From Charina bottae (taxonomy: Eukaryota; Chordata; Lepidosauria; Squamata; Charinaidae): a stretch of DNA of 64,000 nt. The notes beneath the pieces are model-generated. The model searched no databases, was not told the DNA's origin, and saw only the letters and a list, made by a program, of their open reading frames with translations. The translations under genes and the position numbers were made by a program. Location of the stretch: positions 39,861,463-39,925,462 of the forward strand of contig JALMGJ010000005.1 in NCBI GenBank assembly GCA_023362775.1, read 5' to 3'. Of this stretch, positions 31,189 through 44,163 are shown one piece after another. Every line of letters starts with the position of its first letter. Position 1 is the first letter of the stretch.

Positions 31189-33836
31189 ACTTGACTTGCA
31201 CAGATAGGAGTTAATGGGTTAATTGATAAGTTACGAATGAAATTGGCACAAGGGAAAGTACATTAACAAGCAGATCCCAAAGAAAGTGAACAGAAAGCTG
31301 AAGATTCAAAGCAACAAATCCAATGTGTAGGGAAATATCAATCCTTCAAATTCAACACAAAAATAGTAACAGGAAGGCAATACTTTATTCTCAGTCCTTC
31401 TTAATCTTTAGATGAGAAAACAAGCCAAAACTTAAAAATTTAAAAATTAAATCCAGAAATAACGATAAGCACCAAGAGAGTCCGCTTCTTTCTGTAGAAA
31501 GCTTCTCTTAGGGTACAAAAACTTTAAAAAACCAATAAATTGGGTGTTTAAGAAATGGGGTGACTGGACTTACTGTCCCTTTAAGGGCTGCAGTGCGGCT
31601 CAGAAATGATGAAGTCCCAGCCTCCCAGCGAAGTCTTACCGATCAATCGCACATGCTGTCCACAATCTCCTGGCTACAACTCACCGTCTAAAGGACGAAT
31701 GGGTCGAGTCCAAGCATTTTCCTTGATCTGGAGAAATGCTCTGGGCTACAGGAGAAGCCAGTCTGTGCCAAAAAAAATGCCACAATGCCAGTTCTGCCTG
31801 AGGAACTCATGGGCAAAGCTGCTCAGTCCACCATATTCCCACCGGACGTTCACATCAGTTTATTTCTTAATGCCTACCTTATAACTACTCTGTATGTGCT
31901 CGTGGCAGTGAAGTTTCTGACAGTGATTGGTTGAATCTTGTGGCAGAAAATGTTCAGCTACTCAATGTTCAGGATAAATATCCTGCAGCTTTGGCAAAGG
32001 AACAGAGCATCTTATTTTGCCTCAGATTAAAAGAGGAAAAAAGAAGAAACCGTATGCTGAATCAGACTTTTAATTCATCCAGTTCTTCAAAGTTTCAGGC
32101 AGGAGTCTTCCTCGTTTTCCCTGAAGGTTCACAACCCTATCTGAAGGGGTTTAATCTTGAGACCTTTTGTATGTGAAGGACTTGCCTTACTCTTGAGTTA
32201 CAACCATGTTCCATTTCACCAATAAGGACTGACCATAGGGAGTTAAGGGACAGGAAGTGGAGGAAATGGAAAGAAGGTTCCAAGTACAAATAAAAGTATA
32301 TGGAAAAGAAAGAAAAGAAAAACCAGGAGAGGAGATGATGAGAAGAAAAGGCTAATCAGGAAATGCTGTGAAGAAACAATGAAGATGATGGCAGCTGTGC
32401 TCTGATATATCTGGAGGGCATCAGGTTGGAGATGATTGCTACATGGTGAGGAAGGGACCTAGTTGATAGGTTGGAAATGAAGGGTATTCAGAAAAAAATG
32501 AGTGGAACTGGAGGATAGACTGGAAAGAAAGAAGGAATGCACGGCAATAGAAAGAGGGATGTTATTGGTAAGAAGGAAAAGGTTTGAAATATAGTCAGTC
32601 TGATGCTAGAAGCTCTGGGGATATACTGTAGGTTTGCCAGGCCTAAAGCCTCAAATAGAGGCACATAATTAAAATGACTCTAAACGTGTTATTTGCATTT
32701 TCATTAACTCAAGAAGAACAAATTGGAATACTAACCACAGAAGAGCATTTTTATTGCACATTAACCTTATTATATTTAATCAAAAATGCTATCTTCAAAC
32801 ATGGGTAGAGCACAGTTCTGGAGTTCTGCCATTTCCTAACAAGGCAGGGTCACAGGCAGGATTTTCATTCAGGACTAAAGAGAAACAGTCAGATTGTGTC
32901 TTCCGTAGTTCTTTTCACTTTTCTCTCTATCCAACTGGTCCTTTCACACGCCTATCCCCAGGGAATCCCCTTTCTATCCATTTACATATCTTCTGGCAGC
33001 TTCATCTCACTTTTCTTCTTTTGCTCAGAATATCAGTCCATTTCCATCCCTGTCTCTGTAGCTTCCTGTATAGTAGTGTCTGTGTCATCGTTATTATTGT
33101 TCCAATTATAATTCCATCTTCTCCTTGTTTCCACATACCTGAGATGTTTTTGTTGTCTCCTCCTCCTCCTCCCCGTCCCCCCCTCCTCCTCTCTTTCCCA
33201 CTGTTTCTTCTCGGCGACAGCAACAACACATACATTCATATATTTCCAGGTTCATGCAATCTACCTACATACCCAACCATACAACAGTGATGGCACCCAC
33301 ATCACACACCTCTAACTATAATGAGAAAGGTTCAATGCAAAAGTAATGATGCAGGCATTATTTTCACTCTCACCGTTTATGGTTCTGTATGTTATTTTCA
33401 TTATTCATGTATACAGAGACACTGGAAGGAGGCTGTAATTAGCCTACAGACCTTGTATTGTTTCATTGATCTAGAATTGGACAGGGAATTTCTGTACGTT
33501 TCTAAGATCAAGATAGCATACTAACCTAGCTGTTGTAGATGGGGCAATGAGGGCATAAAAGCTAGTGGCAAAGATTTAAATATGCACAATTGATTTAAAC
33601 TAATAAACCAGTATATGAGCTGCAACCCTGTAATTTAATTTTAATGAAGAGATGGTGTTGGAAGGGTGCTTTGGATAAACCAAAACTAAGGGCTAGAACC
33701 AGAGTGAATCCATCTTTGAATGGAAGGTAACCCTTTTGCAGGCTTGCCCAGAAAAGGTCAGAGTTGGGCACTTTTAATTTATAAAGTAGGAGACAACGAG
33801 TTGCTCTCTGTATAAGCTGGGGAAAAGTGTGCATGT
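31189..33836. other. Unassigned, mostly AT-rich
   Basis: 2.6 kb. 31600-31870 is less AT-rich and might be a further LINE 5' UTR-like piece, but I could not align it within the window. 33130-33220 is pyrimidine-rich (CCTCCT runs). The 178-codon ORF at 32754-33290 lacks any domain pattern. Confidence 0.4.
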
Positions 33837-34199
33837 AGTGTGTAATACTCCAGCAAAGGAGATCGTTACCTTGTTGTGGTGCTGGAGCTTGAGCACCTCA
33901 ATGATGCCATGAGCTAAACTGTGAAGGGACACCCAAGATGGGAAGGTCATGGCAGAGAGGTCAGACTAAATACGATCCCTGGGGAAACCACCCCAGTATT
34001 CTTGCCGTGAAAACTAAATGGATCAGTACAACCAGAGATATGTCGATATACATCGATTATGGAAGATGGGACTCCCAGGTCGGAAGATGGTCAAATGCTA
34101 CTGGGAAGGAACAGAGGATAAGTTCAACTAGCCCCAGATGTGATGACGCAGCTAGCTCAAAGCCAAAAGGACGGCTAGCGGCCGACGGTGCTGGTGGTG

Positions 34200-34940
34200 G
34201 ACAACAAATCCGATGTTCTAAAGATCAACACACCATAGGAACCTGGAATGTAAGATCTATGAGCCAGGGCAAATTGGATGTGGTTATTGGTGAGATGTCA
34301 AGATTAAATATAGACATTTTGGGTGTCAGTGAACTGAAATGGACTGGAATGGGTCACTTCACATAAGATGACCACCAAATCTACTACTGTGGGCAAGAGG
34401 ACCACAGAAGAAATGGAGTAGCCTTCATAATTAATAATAAAGTGGCTAAGGCAGTGCTTGGATACAATCCAAAAAACGATAGAATGATCTCAGTTCGAAT
34501 TCAGGGTAAGCCATTTAACATCACAGTGATCCAAATCTATGCCCCAACCACAGATGCTGAAGAAGCAGAAGTAGATCAGTTCTATGAGGATCTGCAGCAC
34601 CTACTGGATAATACAACAAAAAGAGATGTTATTTTCATTAGAGGAGACTGGAATGCTAAGGTGGGTAGTCAGACGACACCTGGAATTACAGGTAAGCATG
34701 GTCTGGGAGAACAAAATGAAGCGGGACATAAGCTGATAGAATGTTGCCAAGACAACTCACTGTGCATAACAAACACTCTCTTCCAACAACCTAAAAGACG
34801 ACTTTATACATGAACTTCACCAGATGGTCGACACCAAAATCAGATTGACTACATCCTTTGCAGCCAAAGGTGGCGGACATCTATACAGTCGGTAAAAACA
34901 AGACCTGGAGCTGACTGTAGTTAGATCACAAACTTCTTAT
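34200..34940 (+). pseudogene. Bov-B endonuclease domain
   Basis: Domain order is visible: TWNVRS near 34240, ILGVSELKWTGMGHF near 34320-34360, the metal-binding block RGDWNAKVGSQ near 34645 and FQQPKRRLYT near 34785. A TAA ends the frame at 34364, and a TGG to TGA change gives a stop at 34812. The block that should read SDH near 34920 contains TAG. In the intact family this apurinic-type endonuclease nicks DNA to prime reverse transcription; here it is dead. Confidence 0.9.
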
Positions 34941-35028
34941 TGCACAATTTAGAATCAGACTAAAGAGAAGAGGGAAGACCCACAGATCAGTTAGATATGA
35001 GCTCACTAATATACCTAATGAATATGCA

Positions 35029-36416
35029 GTGGAGGTGAAGAATAGATTTAAGGGACTAGATTTAGTAGATAGGGTCACGGAAGAACTATGGACAGAAGTT
35101 TGCAACATTGTTCAGGAAGCGGCAACAGAAAACATCCCAAAGAAAAAGAAAACCAAGAAGGCAAGATGGCTGTCTGCTGAGACACTGGAAGTAGCCCAAA
35201 AAAGAAGGAAAGCAAAAGGCAACAGTGATAGGGGGAGATATGCCCAATTAAATGCAAAATTCCAGAGGTTAGCCAGAAGAGATAAGGAATTATTTTAAAC
35301 AAGCAATGCACGGAAGTGGAAGAAGATAATAGAATAGGAAGGACAAGAGACGTCTTCCAGAAAATTAGAAACATTGGAGGTAAATTCCAGGGAAAAATGG
35401 GTATGAACAAAAACAAAGATGGCAAGGACCTAACAGAAGCAGAAGAGATCAAGAAAAGGTGGCAAGAATATACGGAAGATCTGTACAGGAAGGATAATAA
35501 TATCGGGGATAGCTTTGACGGTGTGGTCAGTGAGTTAGAGCCAGACATCCTGAAGAGTGAGGTTGAATGGGCCTTAAGAAGCATTGCTAATAACAAGGCA
35601 GCAGGAGACGATGGTATCCCAGATGAACTGTTTAAAATCTTGCAAGATGATGCTGTCAAGGTGATGCATGCCATATGCCAGCAAATTTGGAAAACACAAG
35701 AATGGCCATCAGATTGGAAAAAATCAACTTATATCCCCATACCAAAAAAGGGAAGCACTAAAGAATGTTCAAACTATCGAACAGTGGCACTTATTTCACA
35801 TGCCAGTAAGACCCTGCAAGGTAGACTCCAGCAATTCATGGAGCGAGAATTGCCAGATGTACAAGCTGGGTTTAGAAAAGGCAGAGGAACTAGAGACCAA
35901 ATTGCCAATATCCGCTGGATAATGGAGAAAGCCAGGGAGTTTCAGAAAAACATCTATTTCTGTTTTATTGACTATTCTAAAGCCTTTGACTGTGTGGATC
36001 ATAACAAATTGTGGCAAGTTCTTGGTGGTATGGGGATACCAAGTCATCTTGTCTGCCTCCTGAGGAATCTGTATAATGACCAAGTGGCAACAGTAAGAAC
36101 AGACCATGGAACAACAGACTGGTTTAAGATTGGGAAAGGAGTACAGCAGGTTTGTATACTCTCACACTACCTATTCAACCTATATGCAGAACACATCATG
36201 CAACATGCTGGGCTTGATGAATCCAAGGCTGGAGTTAAAATCGCTGGAAGGAACATTGACAATCTCATACTGTATGTAGATGATACCACTTTGATGGCTG
36301 AAAGCGAGGAGGAGCTGAGGAGCCTTATGACGGAGGTGAAAGAAGAAAGTGCAAAACCTGGGTTGCAGTTAAACCTCAAAAACAAAAAACAAGATTATGG
36401 CAACCAGCTTGATTGA
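35029..36416 (+). pseudogene. Bov-B reverse-transcriptase domain
   Basis: Two frames, 35029-35298 and 35316-36416 (366 codons), joined by a stop and a shift near 35300. Motifs in the larger frame: AAGDDGIPDELFK near 35600, IPIPKKGSTKECSNYR near 35740, GFRKGRGTRDQI near 35870, FIDYSKAFDCVDH near 35965-36003 (catalytic D) and YVDDTTLMAE near 36273. The family normally has YADD, so A is replaced by V. GVQQVCILS replaces the usual GxxQGCILSP. It ends at a TGA at 36414 before the thumb and C-terminal region. Confidence 0.92.
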
Positions 36417-36543
36417 TAACTGGCAAACAGAGGGAGAAAAAGTGGAGGGTGTGACAGACTTTGTATTTCTAGGCCCAAAGATTACTGCAGATGCTGATTG
36501 CAGCTAGGAAATCAGAAGATGTTTACTTCTTGGGAGGAGAGTA

Positions 36544-37054
36544 ATGACAAATCTCGATAAAATAGTTAAGAGCAGAGACATCACACTGACAACAAAGGTC
36601 CGCATAGTTAAAGCAATGGTATTCCCCATAGTAACCTATGGCTGCGAAAGCTGGACCATAAGGAAGGCTGAGCGAAGGAAGATAGATGCTTTTGAATTGT
36701 GGTGTTGGAGGAAAATTCTGAGAGTGCCTTGGACTGCAAGAAGATCAAACCAGTCCATACTCCAGGAAATCAAGCCAGACTGCTCACTTGAGGGAATGAT
36801 ATTAAAGGCAAAACTGAAGTACTCTGGCCACATAATGAGAAGACAGGATACCCTGGAGAAGAAGCTGATGCTAGGAAAAGTGGAAGGCAAAAGGAAGAGG
36901 GGCCGACCAAGGGCAACATGGATGGATGATATTCTGGAGATGACGGACTCGACTTTGTGGGAGCTGGGGGTGGTGACGGCCGACAGGAAGCTCTGGCATG
37001 GGCTGGTCCATGAAGTCATGAAGAGTCGGAAGCGACTGAATGAAGAAACAACTA
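36544..37054 (+). pseudogene. Bov-B C-terminal domain
   Basis: Reads VTYGCESWTIRKAERRKIDA, then FELWCWRKILRVPWTARRSN, GHIMRRQDTLEKKLMLGKVE and GRPRATWMDDILEMT to the 3' end. It is separated from the RT frame by stops around 36416 and 36506. This frame runs beyond the element into flanking DNA (to 37152), so its last codons are not element sequence. Confidence 0.9.
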
Positions 37055-37065
37055 AGTATGTAATA

Positions 37066-38946
37066 GCTTCTCCATTGTATAGCTTGCTATTTTATTTGCT
37101 GCTTTTGCTAGCTGCTCTTGCTTTCTTTTCCACATTGGAAATATTTCCATAATCAAGCAACTACAATAGCATTTTTGCTAACTATTTGATTACTAATTTA
37201 GATAACCTCTCTACTTACATTAGTTTGGAAAATCATGTTAGTAATTCATGTGTACCTCTAATTGGTTATGCTAGAACTGAGAAATGTATTAAAGGGATAA
37301 CTGCATTCAAGGTTTGAGTTAATAAACCTATGGAATTGTTGTACTATGTATTCCTTTCTTCTGTGATTATTGTGTCTACCTGAAACGAAGATCCTGTGAG
37401 GAGAGGAAATTTATTTATTCAATTTATCCCCGCCCATCTCCCCGAATACCTTCTCTATGTTTTTTCCCTTCCCAACAGATGGTATTCACATTAACAACGT
37501 ATCTGAAAAAGCTCTTCCGTTTAAATAGGCACCTTGGTGGAAATCAATATGCAGAGCTGAATTTCTATCCATATCTGATTTGTGCAAGTGATTGAAATCA
37601 ATGCATGCTGTGTGGAGCTATTTTTTAATCGGGCCCCAAAACTTCAGCTGATGCAATCTATAACTGCCCAAAAGTTAGCAGAAGTGAGGCAGAATGTGTG
37701 AACCTTGATTCCAGATGCATTGACTATGTTTTTGATCCTGTTCCAAAGTGTTCAAAAGGTTTGGAACAAAGTTATTTAAGGACCACCTTTATTTGTATAA
37801 GCTTGCACATATTTGAAAGTCAAGAATGGAAACCCTTCTCTCTTGCTCCCATTTGAGGGCTGCTAAGCTGGTTAAAACAAGAAAGAGGACCTCTTCTGTA
37901 GTGGCCTCATATTTACAAACTGCCTTATCCTCTATGGTTCTTCAGGCCTTTTCTCTACCAGCTTTTGAGGAAGAATGATATACTAATACCCCAAGGTGTG
38001 CCCAAGGTTCTAGTCAAAAATGGTGATAAGTTTTGTTCTTAAAGGTGACTTAGAAATATGTTTTATAAATGAATAATTTGGTTGTATCCATACTAAGTTG
38101 GTTATATTTACTGCCCACTGAAATTAATGGCACTTAAGTAATTAGTAATTTCTCCTATTGATTTCAAGAGACGTGTGATCAAGTAACTTAGTTTTGGATG
38201 CATCTCACAGTGTAACAAATTAGGGGACATTTTCATTACCACTCCAAGGAAAAGGAAGGAAAAACCTAAATGCAATTCATCCTAATGATCAGCTTCCATA
38301 GTCCATGTTCAAATAACCACATGTTGAAGGTAGTCAAGATCAGCTTTTTTTGTACAACTCATGGAACTTTTCAGGAACCAGAGAGCAGCTGATTTAGTTC
38401 ATCACATTGGCATGAATGTGGCGTGTTTTTCATCTGTATCAAAGCTTTAGTTTGGGTATGGCATAATTTAATTCCCTTTATACAAAAGAACAACTGGTAA
38501 AAATCACACTGCACCTTTATAAATTCAAAAAGTCCTTGCAAAGATGAGTTTAGTCATTAAATAATTCCTGATTTGCTGGCTAGACTTGGTACATTGTAGT
38601 GGAATATTATCCTTAACTGGTCAAAGTAACAGTCAGTCTCCTGAAAGAGGCTGACATTTCACTTATCTCCCACATTTTATAATACTGAAAATAAGTGTAG
38701 ATAAAGAGGAGGAGCCAAAGCATACCCATGAACATCCAAACAGGAGGCTTATAAGATCTTTATCCAAATTTTGTCTCTGCAATGAACATGTGATGTAAAC
38801 CAAGAATGCAATCAGGGAAGTAATACATAATTAGTGTTGGATTTATTTGGAATTCTTGGTGTGTGATTGTTGCCTTCCCATGTTTTCACTATATATCCCT
38901 TTTCTCAATAAAATTCTTTTTTATATTTAGAGAGTTGGCTTCATTG
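37066..38946. other. Unassigned; one short CR1 tail
   Basis: 37411-37446 (TTATTCAATTTATCCCCGCC and CATCTCCCCG) is a short CR1-type tail in minus orientation. The rest is AT-rich with no recognised element. Confidence 0.5.
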
Positions 38947-38951
38947 GTTTT

Positions 38952-39752
38952 TGTATTGCCAAGAGTCCACGCCTTGATCAGGGGCTAGGGCAATTGGTTC
39001 TTTTTTGATCCAATGATAATAAGCACGCCAGTGGATAAAGAAACTTAAAGCTTTATTATAAACAAACCAAATTAGACAAAAGCACAGTTTAACTAAATTA
39101 CAAAGAGCATAACAAGCATAGCATATAAAAAGAAATGCATACATACATACCAAACAAGATGATACCTTTATTCTCTTGTTGCTACCAGGAACTTGGCTAA
39201 GATAGCAGAGAATAACCCCAAAAGGAATGGCTGTTGAGTCCCACAGCACCCAGCGTCCTGAGCCTGCATCAAAGTTCCCACAATTCCAAAGGCAATACTC
39301 AGGCTTTTTATCAAAGCCTGGCTTCCAAACCCCGTGACCAAGCCCAGACTGACCTTGACTGGGATTCCTTTGGGGGCTAGGCCACCTGTCCATGACATCA
39401 TTCCAATAGCATGGGAAACCATCAGATAAGCCAGTGCCCGAGCAAAACAATTTCTTATCATCCCCCCCCCCCATTCCAAGCCGCTAGAGGGGCGGCTGGA
39501 GGAGTGAACTTATGCTTAAACTTAACAAGCTGGGGACTTTCTCTCCCCCCACTTCCCACAGAGATATGTTCTGAAGGGCTATTGGAGGAGTGAACATCAT
39601 TCCCCCCCATTCCAAGCAGAAATAAAAACAAGCCAATTAAACATCAGTATAACTCAAAATAAACTCTAATCTCCTAGGTGTGGGGGAAGAAAAATCAAAA
39701 CATGCCACCTAACTCCTCGAAATACAAAGGTCTTCCGCACGTTGCCACTACA
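38952..39752 (-). mobile_element. Solo LTR, unassigned LTR-retrotransposon family
   Basis: On the minus strand it starts TGTAGTGGCAACG and ends GGCAATACA (TG...CA). The 5-bp direct repeat GTTTT is exact at 38947-38951 and 39753-39757. An AATAAA-type signal (TATAATAAAGC on minus) lies near 39055. A second copy is at 62288-63071. 801 bp; no internal region. A 5-bp target duplication fits Gypsy or some endogenous retroviruses. Open frames inside it (for example 38941-39474 minus) are not genes. Confidence 0.82.
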
Positions 39753-39757
39753 GTTTT

Positions 39758-40464
39758 ATAAGGGAATTTCTTACTGAAAGCCTTTTCCACATGGACAACT
39801 GCAAAGTTACATAGCTACCTCTTGTGTTTCAGGTTTGCCTCAAATATATTCCATATTTTTGGCCTTTGAGCAGGAAGAACCAAAGGATCTTTTTTTCTAG
39901 CTTTCATAGAGCTGGGCTGAAGGGAGAATTCCCAAGTAGAAGGGCTAAGAACCCCCAAGCTACATAAACTAGGGGTGTCAGAATGTTCAGCTAGATTGGT
40001 AGCAGAATTTCATTATTAACCTTTAGAAGATCTTCTAGGGAGGTTTTAATTTATCTCCATTCCTAATTTGTAACAAGTTCATTTTCCCTTTTGACCAGAA
40101 GGCTCTGGAGCTGTCTAGTAGGTCAGAAATTAATACTTTAAAGATCGCAGTGGAATTTGCCTGATAAGAGCAGAATATTATGAGTTGCTAGAGCAGCAAG
40201 TACCAGGTGTCAACTGAATAGCTTTACAGCTGGTCCATTTATAACAAACATAGCCTCACCTTTTTGAATTACCAGAAAGGTCCAACTGCTGAGTATATAA
40301 TTATATAATGGATCTGACATTATTCTATTGATATGGGTTCAAGGTAGGAGCTTCTTATTCCTTGTTATGCTTTGCATCTTCAGTTCAGAGCTTTCACTTG
40401 GATATGCTGTTGTTTCTTCTCCAGAGTCCTTGGAAAGTTTTTGGAGAACCTAGGGCTGACATGG
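39758..40464. other. Unassigned
   Basis: No feature recognised. Confidence 0.4.
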
Positions 40465-40474
40465 AATAATAATA

Positions 40475-40523
<49 letters not shown>
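40465..40523. repeat. Microsatellite (AAT)n
   Basis: About 19 AAT units with one interruption. Confidence 0.97.
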
Positions 40524-40526
<3 letters not shown>

Positions 40527-42964
40527 CTGCAGCCTCCCCAAGCATGACATCTTTCTTGGTGGTGCTCTCAATAATTTGTTAGCCTTCTGAACCCCTAAAG
40601 TTTTCTGCTCCTTCTTCTATAAGGATGGACTATGTTGGCCCCCAGATATTATTAAATCCCCATTCCCATCAGTCCTAGCCACATGGCCAGTTGTGATGTA
40701 TAATGGGAACTGCAGTCTTCAACAATATCTCAAGAAACAGATCATGCCTACCTCTATCCTCAGAAAAGTATTCATCTGTTTGGGGGAGTGGCCCTGGCAG
40801 TGATGTGGCTCAAGTCTCTGGACATTGAGATTTTCCTTAGGTCATCAGTGTAGCTATGAAAAGAAGCTCTCCTTTAGAATAAATTTAAATCTACAGTGAA
40901 TTCTGCCAAAGAGTTTGGGAAGGGGAGGGAATGTACTGTTCATATGGCTTTAAGCCACTGTTCTTGCAGAGATTTATACTGTCAGTCCACAATCATGGTG
41001 TTTAAAGACATTGCTATACATTACTGTAGGTTTGGAGAGACACTGTGCTTCAAAATAGACCACTTCATCTTGTTCATTACTAATCTCCTCTGTAATCACT
41101 AAAAATAGAACATGTATGCACAAGTAAAATTTACCAACCCCTTCTGTTCCTGCTGTCCAGAGCAGAATAATCCTGGTGGCTATATTGCAAAAAAATAATT
41201 CACTGAAGCAGAAGGTTCCATCTCAATGAAACTCAACTGATTATTGGCTTGACTAACCCCATGTAATAGTTGTATGGTAAGACCAGGAGAAGCCAGGCAG
41301 GCATCACCTTGACCGCTGTTAACCGGAATCCAATAGGCAATTATTCATCCTGCCTTGGACATCTGAAGCAATTACTTAGACTGAGGTGGACAATTTGTGA
41401 GATGGCCGTTGAAGAGGATAGCATGTATAGTGTATAGCCACATGGGGAGGAAGGAGAGATATACCCCCCCAAAAAATACTACTGAAATAATAAGCATTGA
41501 TGAAAAGATTGTTCCTGTACTACCCATTTCTAAGATTATTGAGGTCTTTGATAGAAAGTGATAGCCCAACAATTCTGAGGAAATGAGAATTTAAAAAATA
41601 ATAATAATAAAAGAATGTTTATTAAACTGCATATATTCAAAACAGAAAGAGGAAGCATTAAATATTTGGTTACTATTTTTAGGAAGAACCCTTTCGATGG
41701 ATGAACTTGCCAAGCCTAACAGAGAGAGGAAGGAACTTTTATTATTTCCAACTGGATGTCAAAAACTTTTGCAAGTGTTCAGTGCTGTTGTTTGTCCAAG
41801 TGCGATCACCAATAAGGGAATGCCCATTAATTGTCATCTTTGCCTAATTCCCAGTTGGGAAAGTTATATACTTATAAATTATAGATGTACTATAACTGGG
41901 CAGATATAGAAAGAGGTTTTGTCATTCTATTGTTTTGTCCTGGAGAGCAGCTGTAATTAATCTGTAAACTATCCCAAGGGATTCTAGGAATCTGGAATAT
42001 ATCCAGTAGCCTGCTTTTTACAGAGGTCCTGAACCTATCCTATTTCTTCTATAGCTCACAGTGAACACTATAAATAAGTGAGTAGTCATTTACTTTCTGA
42101 TGGGGCATGATGCCTCCAGATCAATACTGTTGCACTTAATTTCATTTCATTTTTGTGTCTTGCTGTTCTGATCCTATTGTCACAGACTTTTCTACCATCA
42201 GATTGTGTCTTAGACTATTTGTGTATAATGTTAACTATTATGAAAATTCCTTAATTTTGTATCTTTATGAATCACAGTGAATGATGGAACTTTGTACTGT
42301 TGTCAAAGTGAACAAATATCAAGTTATAAATTGAATGTAAATGAGCCACACATTCAAACAAAAAAAGGTTGGAGTTTTCTCTCCAAATAATTATTATCTT
42401 CAGATTGGGAAATGGGAAAATTTCTAGTCATGTAACCGTAGTCTCACTTATGTTTTCAGGAAACAACCTGTATCTACTAATGTTTGTCTTTTCCCCCCTC
42501 TGAAATAGTTCTTTCTAAAACTATCTATGCCCTAGATTTTCACATTTCTTTGATTTGTTATTCCTTGTGCACAAGGACACTTAATGCAAATGTGGGAATT
42601 GAAATATTTCTTATAACACTCCAATTTGAGATGTTGGCATTTCTAGACAAGTAAAATATGATACGGTAAAAATTGTAAGTGTCCTTGCTGCTAAAGAAGT
42701 TTCAGCAAATAAAATAGGTTGAGAAGAACTTCCTTTAGACAAAGCAACATTTTCCTAAGATACCCATGGTTCACAAATGGGTTGTTTTGCAAAGGCCAAA
42801 AACAATCTCCCCATTGATTTTTGTAGGAGCAACGTGTGACGATTTTCCTAAAGTCCACCTTTCTTTTAAAAGAGTATGTTTGAAGGATGTTTGCAATCAA
42901 GAACAAAAAATCATTCCTCAAAAGAATGAAGGTGTAAAGTGTGTTTTTAATGTATAAGGTTGCT
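40524..42964. other. Unassigned, AT-rich
   Basis: 40620-40760 resembles the widespread squamate motif with GGGAACTGCAGTC, possibly an old MITE. The rest shows no recognised element or gene. Confidence 0.4.
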
Positions 42965-43966
42965 AAATTATACAAAGTTTGTGGGGTGCCACAGGGTTCG
43001 GTTCTCTCACCTCTCCTATTTAATATCTACATGAAACCGCTGGGTGAGATCATCCGTCACCATGGGATGAGATATCATCAATATGCTGATGATACACAAT
43101 TGTACGTCTCCATCCCAGGTGAAGTAAGTGATGCAGTGGCTGCCCTTTCTCAGTGCCTGGAGGCTGTGGGGGTCTGGATGGGGAACAACAGGCTTCAGCT
43201 GAACCCTGGTAAGACGGAGTGGCTGTGGATTGATGGTTCTTCCGGATCCGGGAAATTATCATCTTTGGTTCTGAATGAGGTTGCACATCCCCATTCGGAA
43301 TCATTGCGGAACCTGGGGGTCCTTCTGGACTCATGACTCCTGCTCAAAGAGCAGGTGGCAGTCGTGGCCAGAAGGGGCTTTGGGCAACTTCATGTTGTGC
43401 ACCAGTTACGCCCTTTCCTGGATTGGGAGTCCCTCCGTACAGTCACTCATGCCCTGGTCATCTCCCATATAGACTACTGCAATGCGCTTTACATGGGGCT
43501 ACCCTTGAAGAGTATCCGGAAGCTTCGACTGGTCCAAAATGCAGCTGTGCGCGCAGTTATTGGTGCCCCTAGATCAGCTCATGTGACACCTCTGCTGCGC
43601 CAGCTGCACTGGGTGCCAGTATGCTTCCAGGTGCAATTCAAGGTGTTGGTTATGACCTTAAAAGCCCTACATGGCATGGGACCAGGGTACCTGAGGGACC
43701 GTCTCATCCCCATAACTTCAAACCGTCCCACTCGATTATGCAGAGAGGGCATGCTTCGGACCCCGTCGTTAAGGGAGTTTCGCTTGACGGGGTCCAGAAG
43801 GCGGGCCTTCTCGGCAGTGGCACCTACCCTTTGGAACATTCTGCCTCTGGAGGTGAGGCAGGCCCCATCGCTCCTGTCCTTCCAGAAGAATTTAAAGATC
43901 TGTTTTTGCCGCCTCGCTTGGGATGGGAATAGGAATAGTTCCTCATGGGGATGGCTGGTGCCATAG
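42965..43966 (+). pseudogene. CR1-like reverse transcriptase, C-terminal half
   Basis: Frame 1 (to 43336) holds [20 protein letters not shown] near 42983, the catalytic YADDTQLY near 43082 and [14 protein letters not shown] near 43187. A stop at 43334 and a one-step frame change lead to frame 2 (43355-43966), with LVISHIDYCNALYMGLP, LVQNAAVRAVIGAPRSAHVT, RRAFSAVAPTLWNILPLEVR and QAPSLLSFQKNLK. These are the usual CR1/Jockey C-terminal blocks. The N-terminal endonuclease is absent. One shift only, otherwise open. Confidence 0.9.
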
Positions 43967-44163
43967 AGCCCTTTTAAAAGATCATTGTATCGCCTATTGG
44001 ATTTTATATTTAACTTATTAATAATAATGATTATAGATTATGTTATTCTGTATCTATTTATAGTATAAATTTTAATTGTTATGTTTGTAAACCGCCCAGA
44101 GTCCCCTTTGGGGGAGATGGTGCGGTGATAAAAGTTGAAGGATAAATAAATAAATAAATAAAA
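42965..44163 (+). mobile_element. CR1/L3-like LINE, 5' truncated
   Basis: Begins inside reverse transcriptase at the [14 protein letters not shown] block. It continues to the C terminus and ends with a 3' tail of AACCGCCCAGAGTCCCCTTT, GGGGGAGATGG...GGTGATAAA and (AAAT)n. That tail type is shared with the SINE at 6858-7337 and with other CR1 tails in the window. Relatively well preserved, so younger than most CR1 pieces here. Confidence 0.9.

Larger units (their letters stand above)
33848..37054 (+). mobile_element. Bov-B (RTE clade) LINE, near full length, decayed
   Basis: 3.2 kb, the usual Bov-B length. It runs from the 5' UTR (GGAGATCGTTACCTTG...) through endonuclease and reverse transcriptase to the typical end GAGTCGGAAGCGACTGAATG. 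Imperfect 11-bp repeats AGTGTGTAATA (33837-33847) and AGTATGTAATA (37055-37065) flank it and differ at one base. The frame is broken near 34365, 34811, 34921, 35298, 36414 and 36506, so it encodes no working protein. Bov-B is known for horizontal transfer between squamates and ruminants. Confidence 0.95.

Noticed and set aside
32754..33290. 178-codon plus ORF
   Set aside because: Low-complexity Pro/Leu/Ser/Ile text caused by a pyrimidine-rich stretch; no domain or start context.
38941..39474. 177-codon minus ORF
   Set aside because: It lies inside a solo LTR, starts and ends without regard to the LTR, and its counterpart copy at 62.3 kb does not keep the frame.
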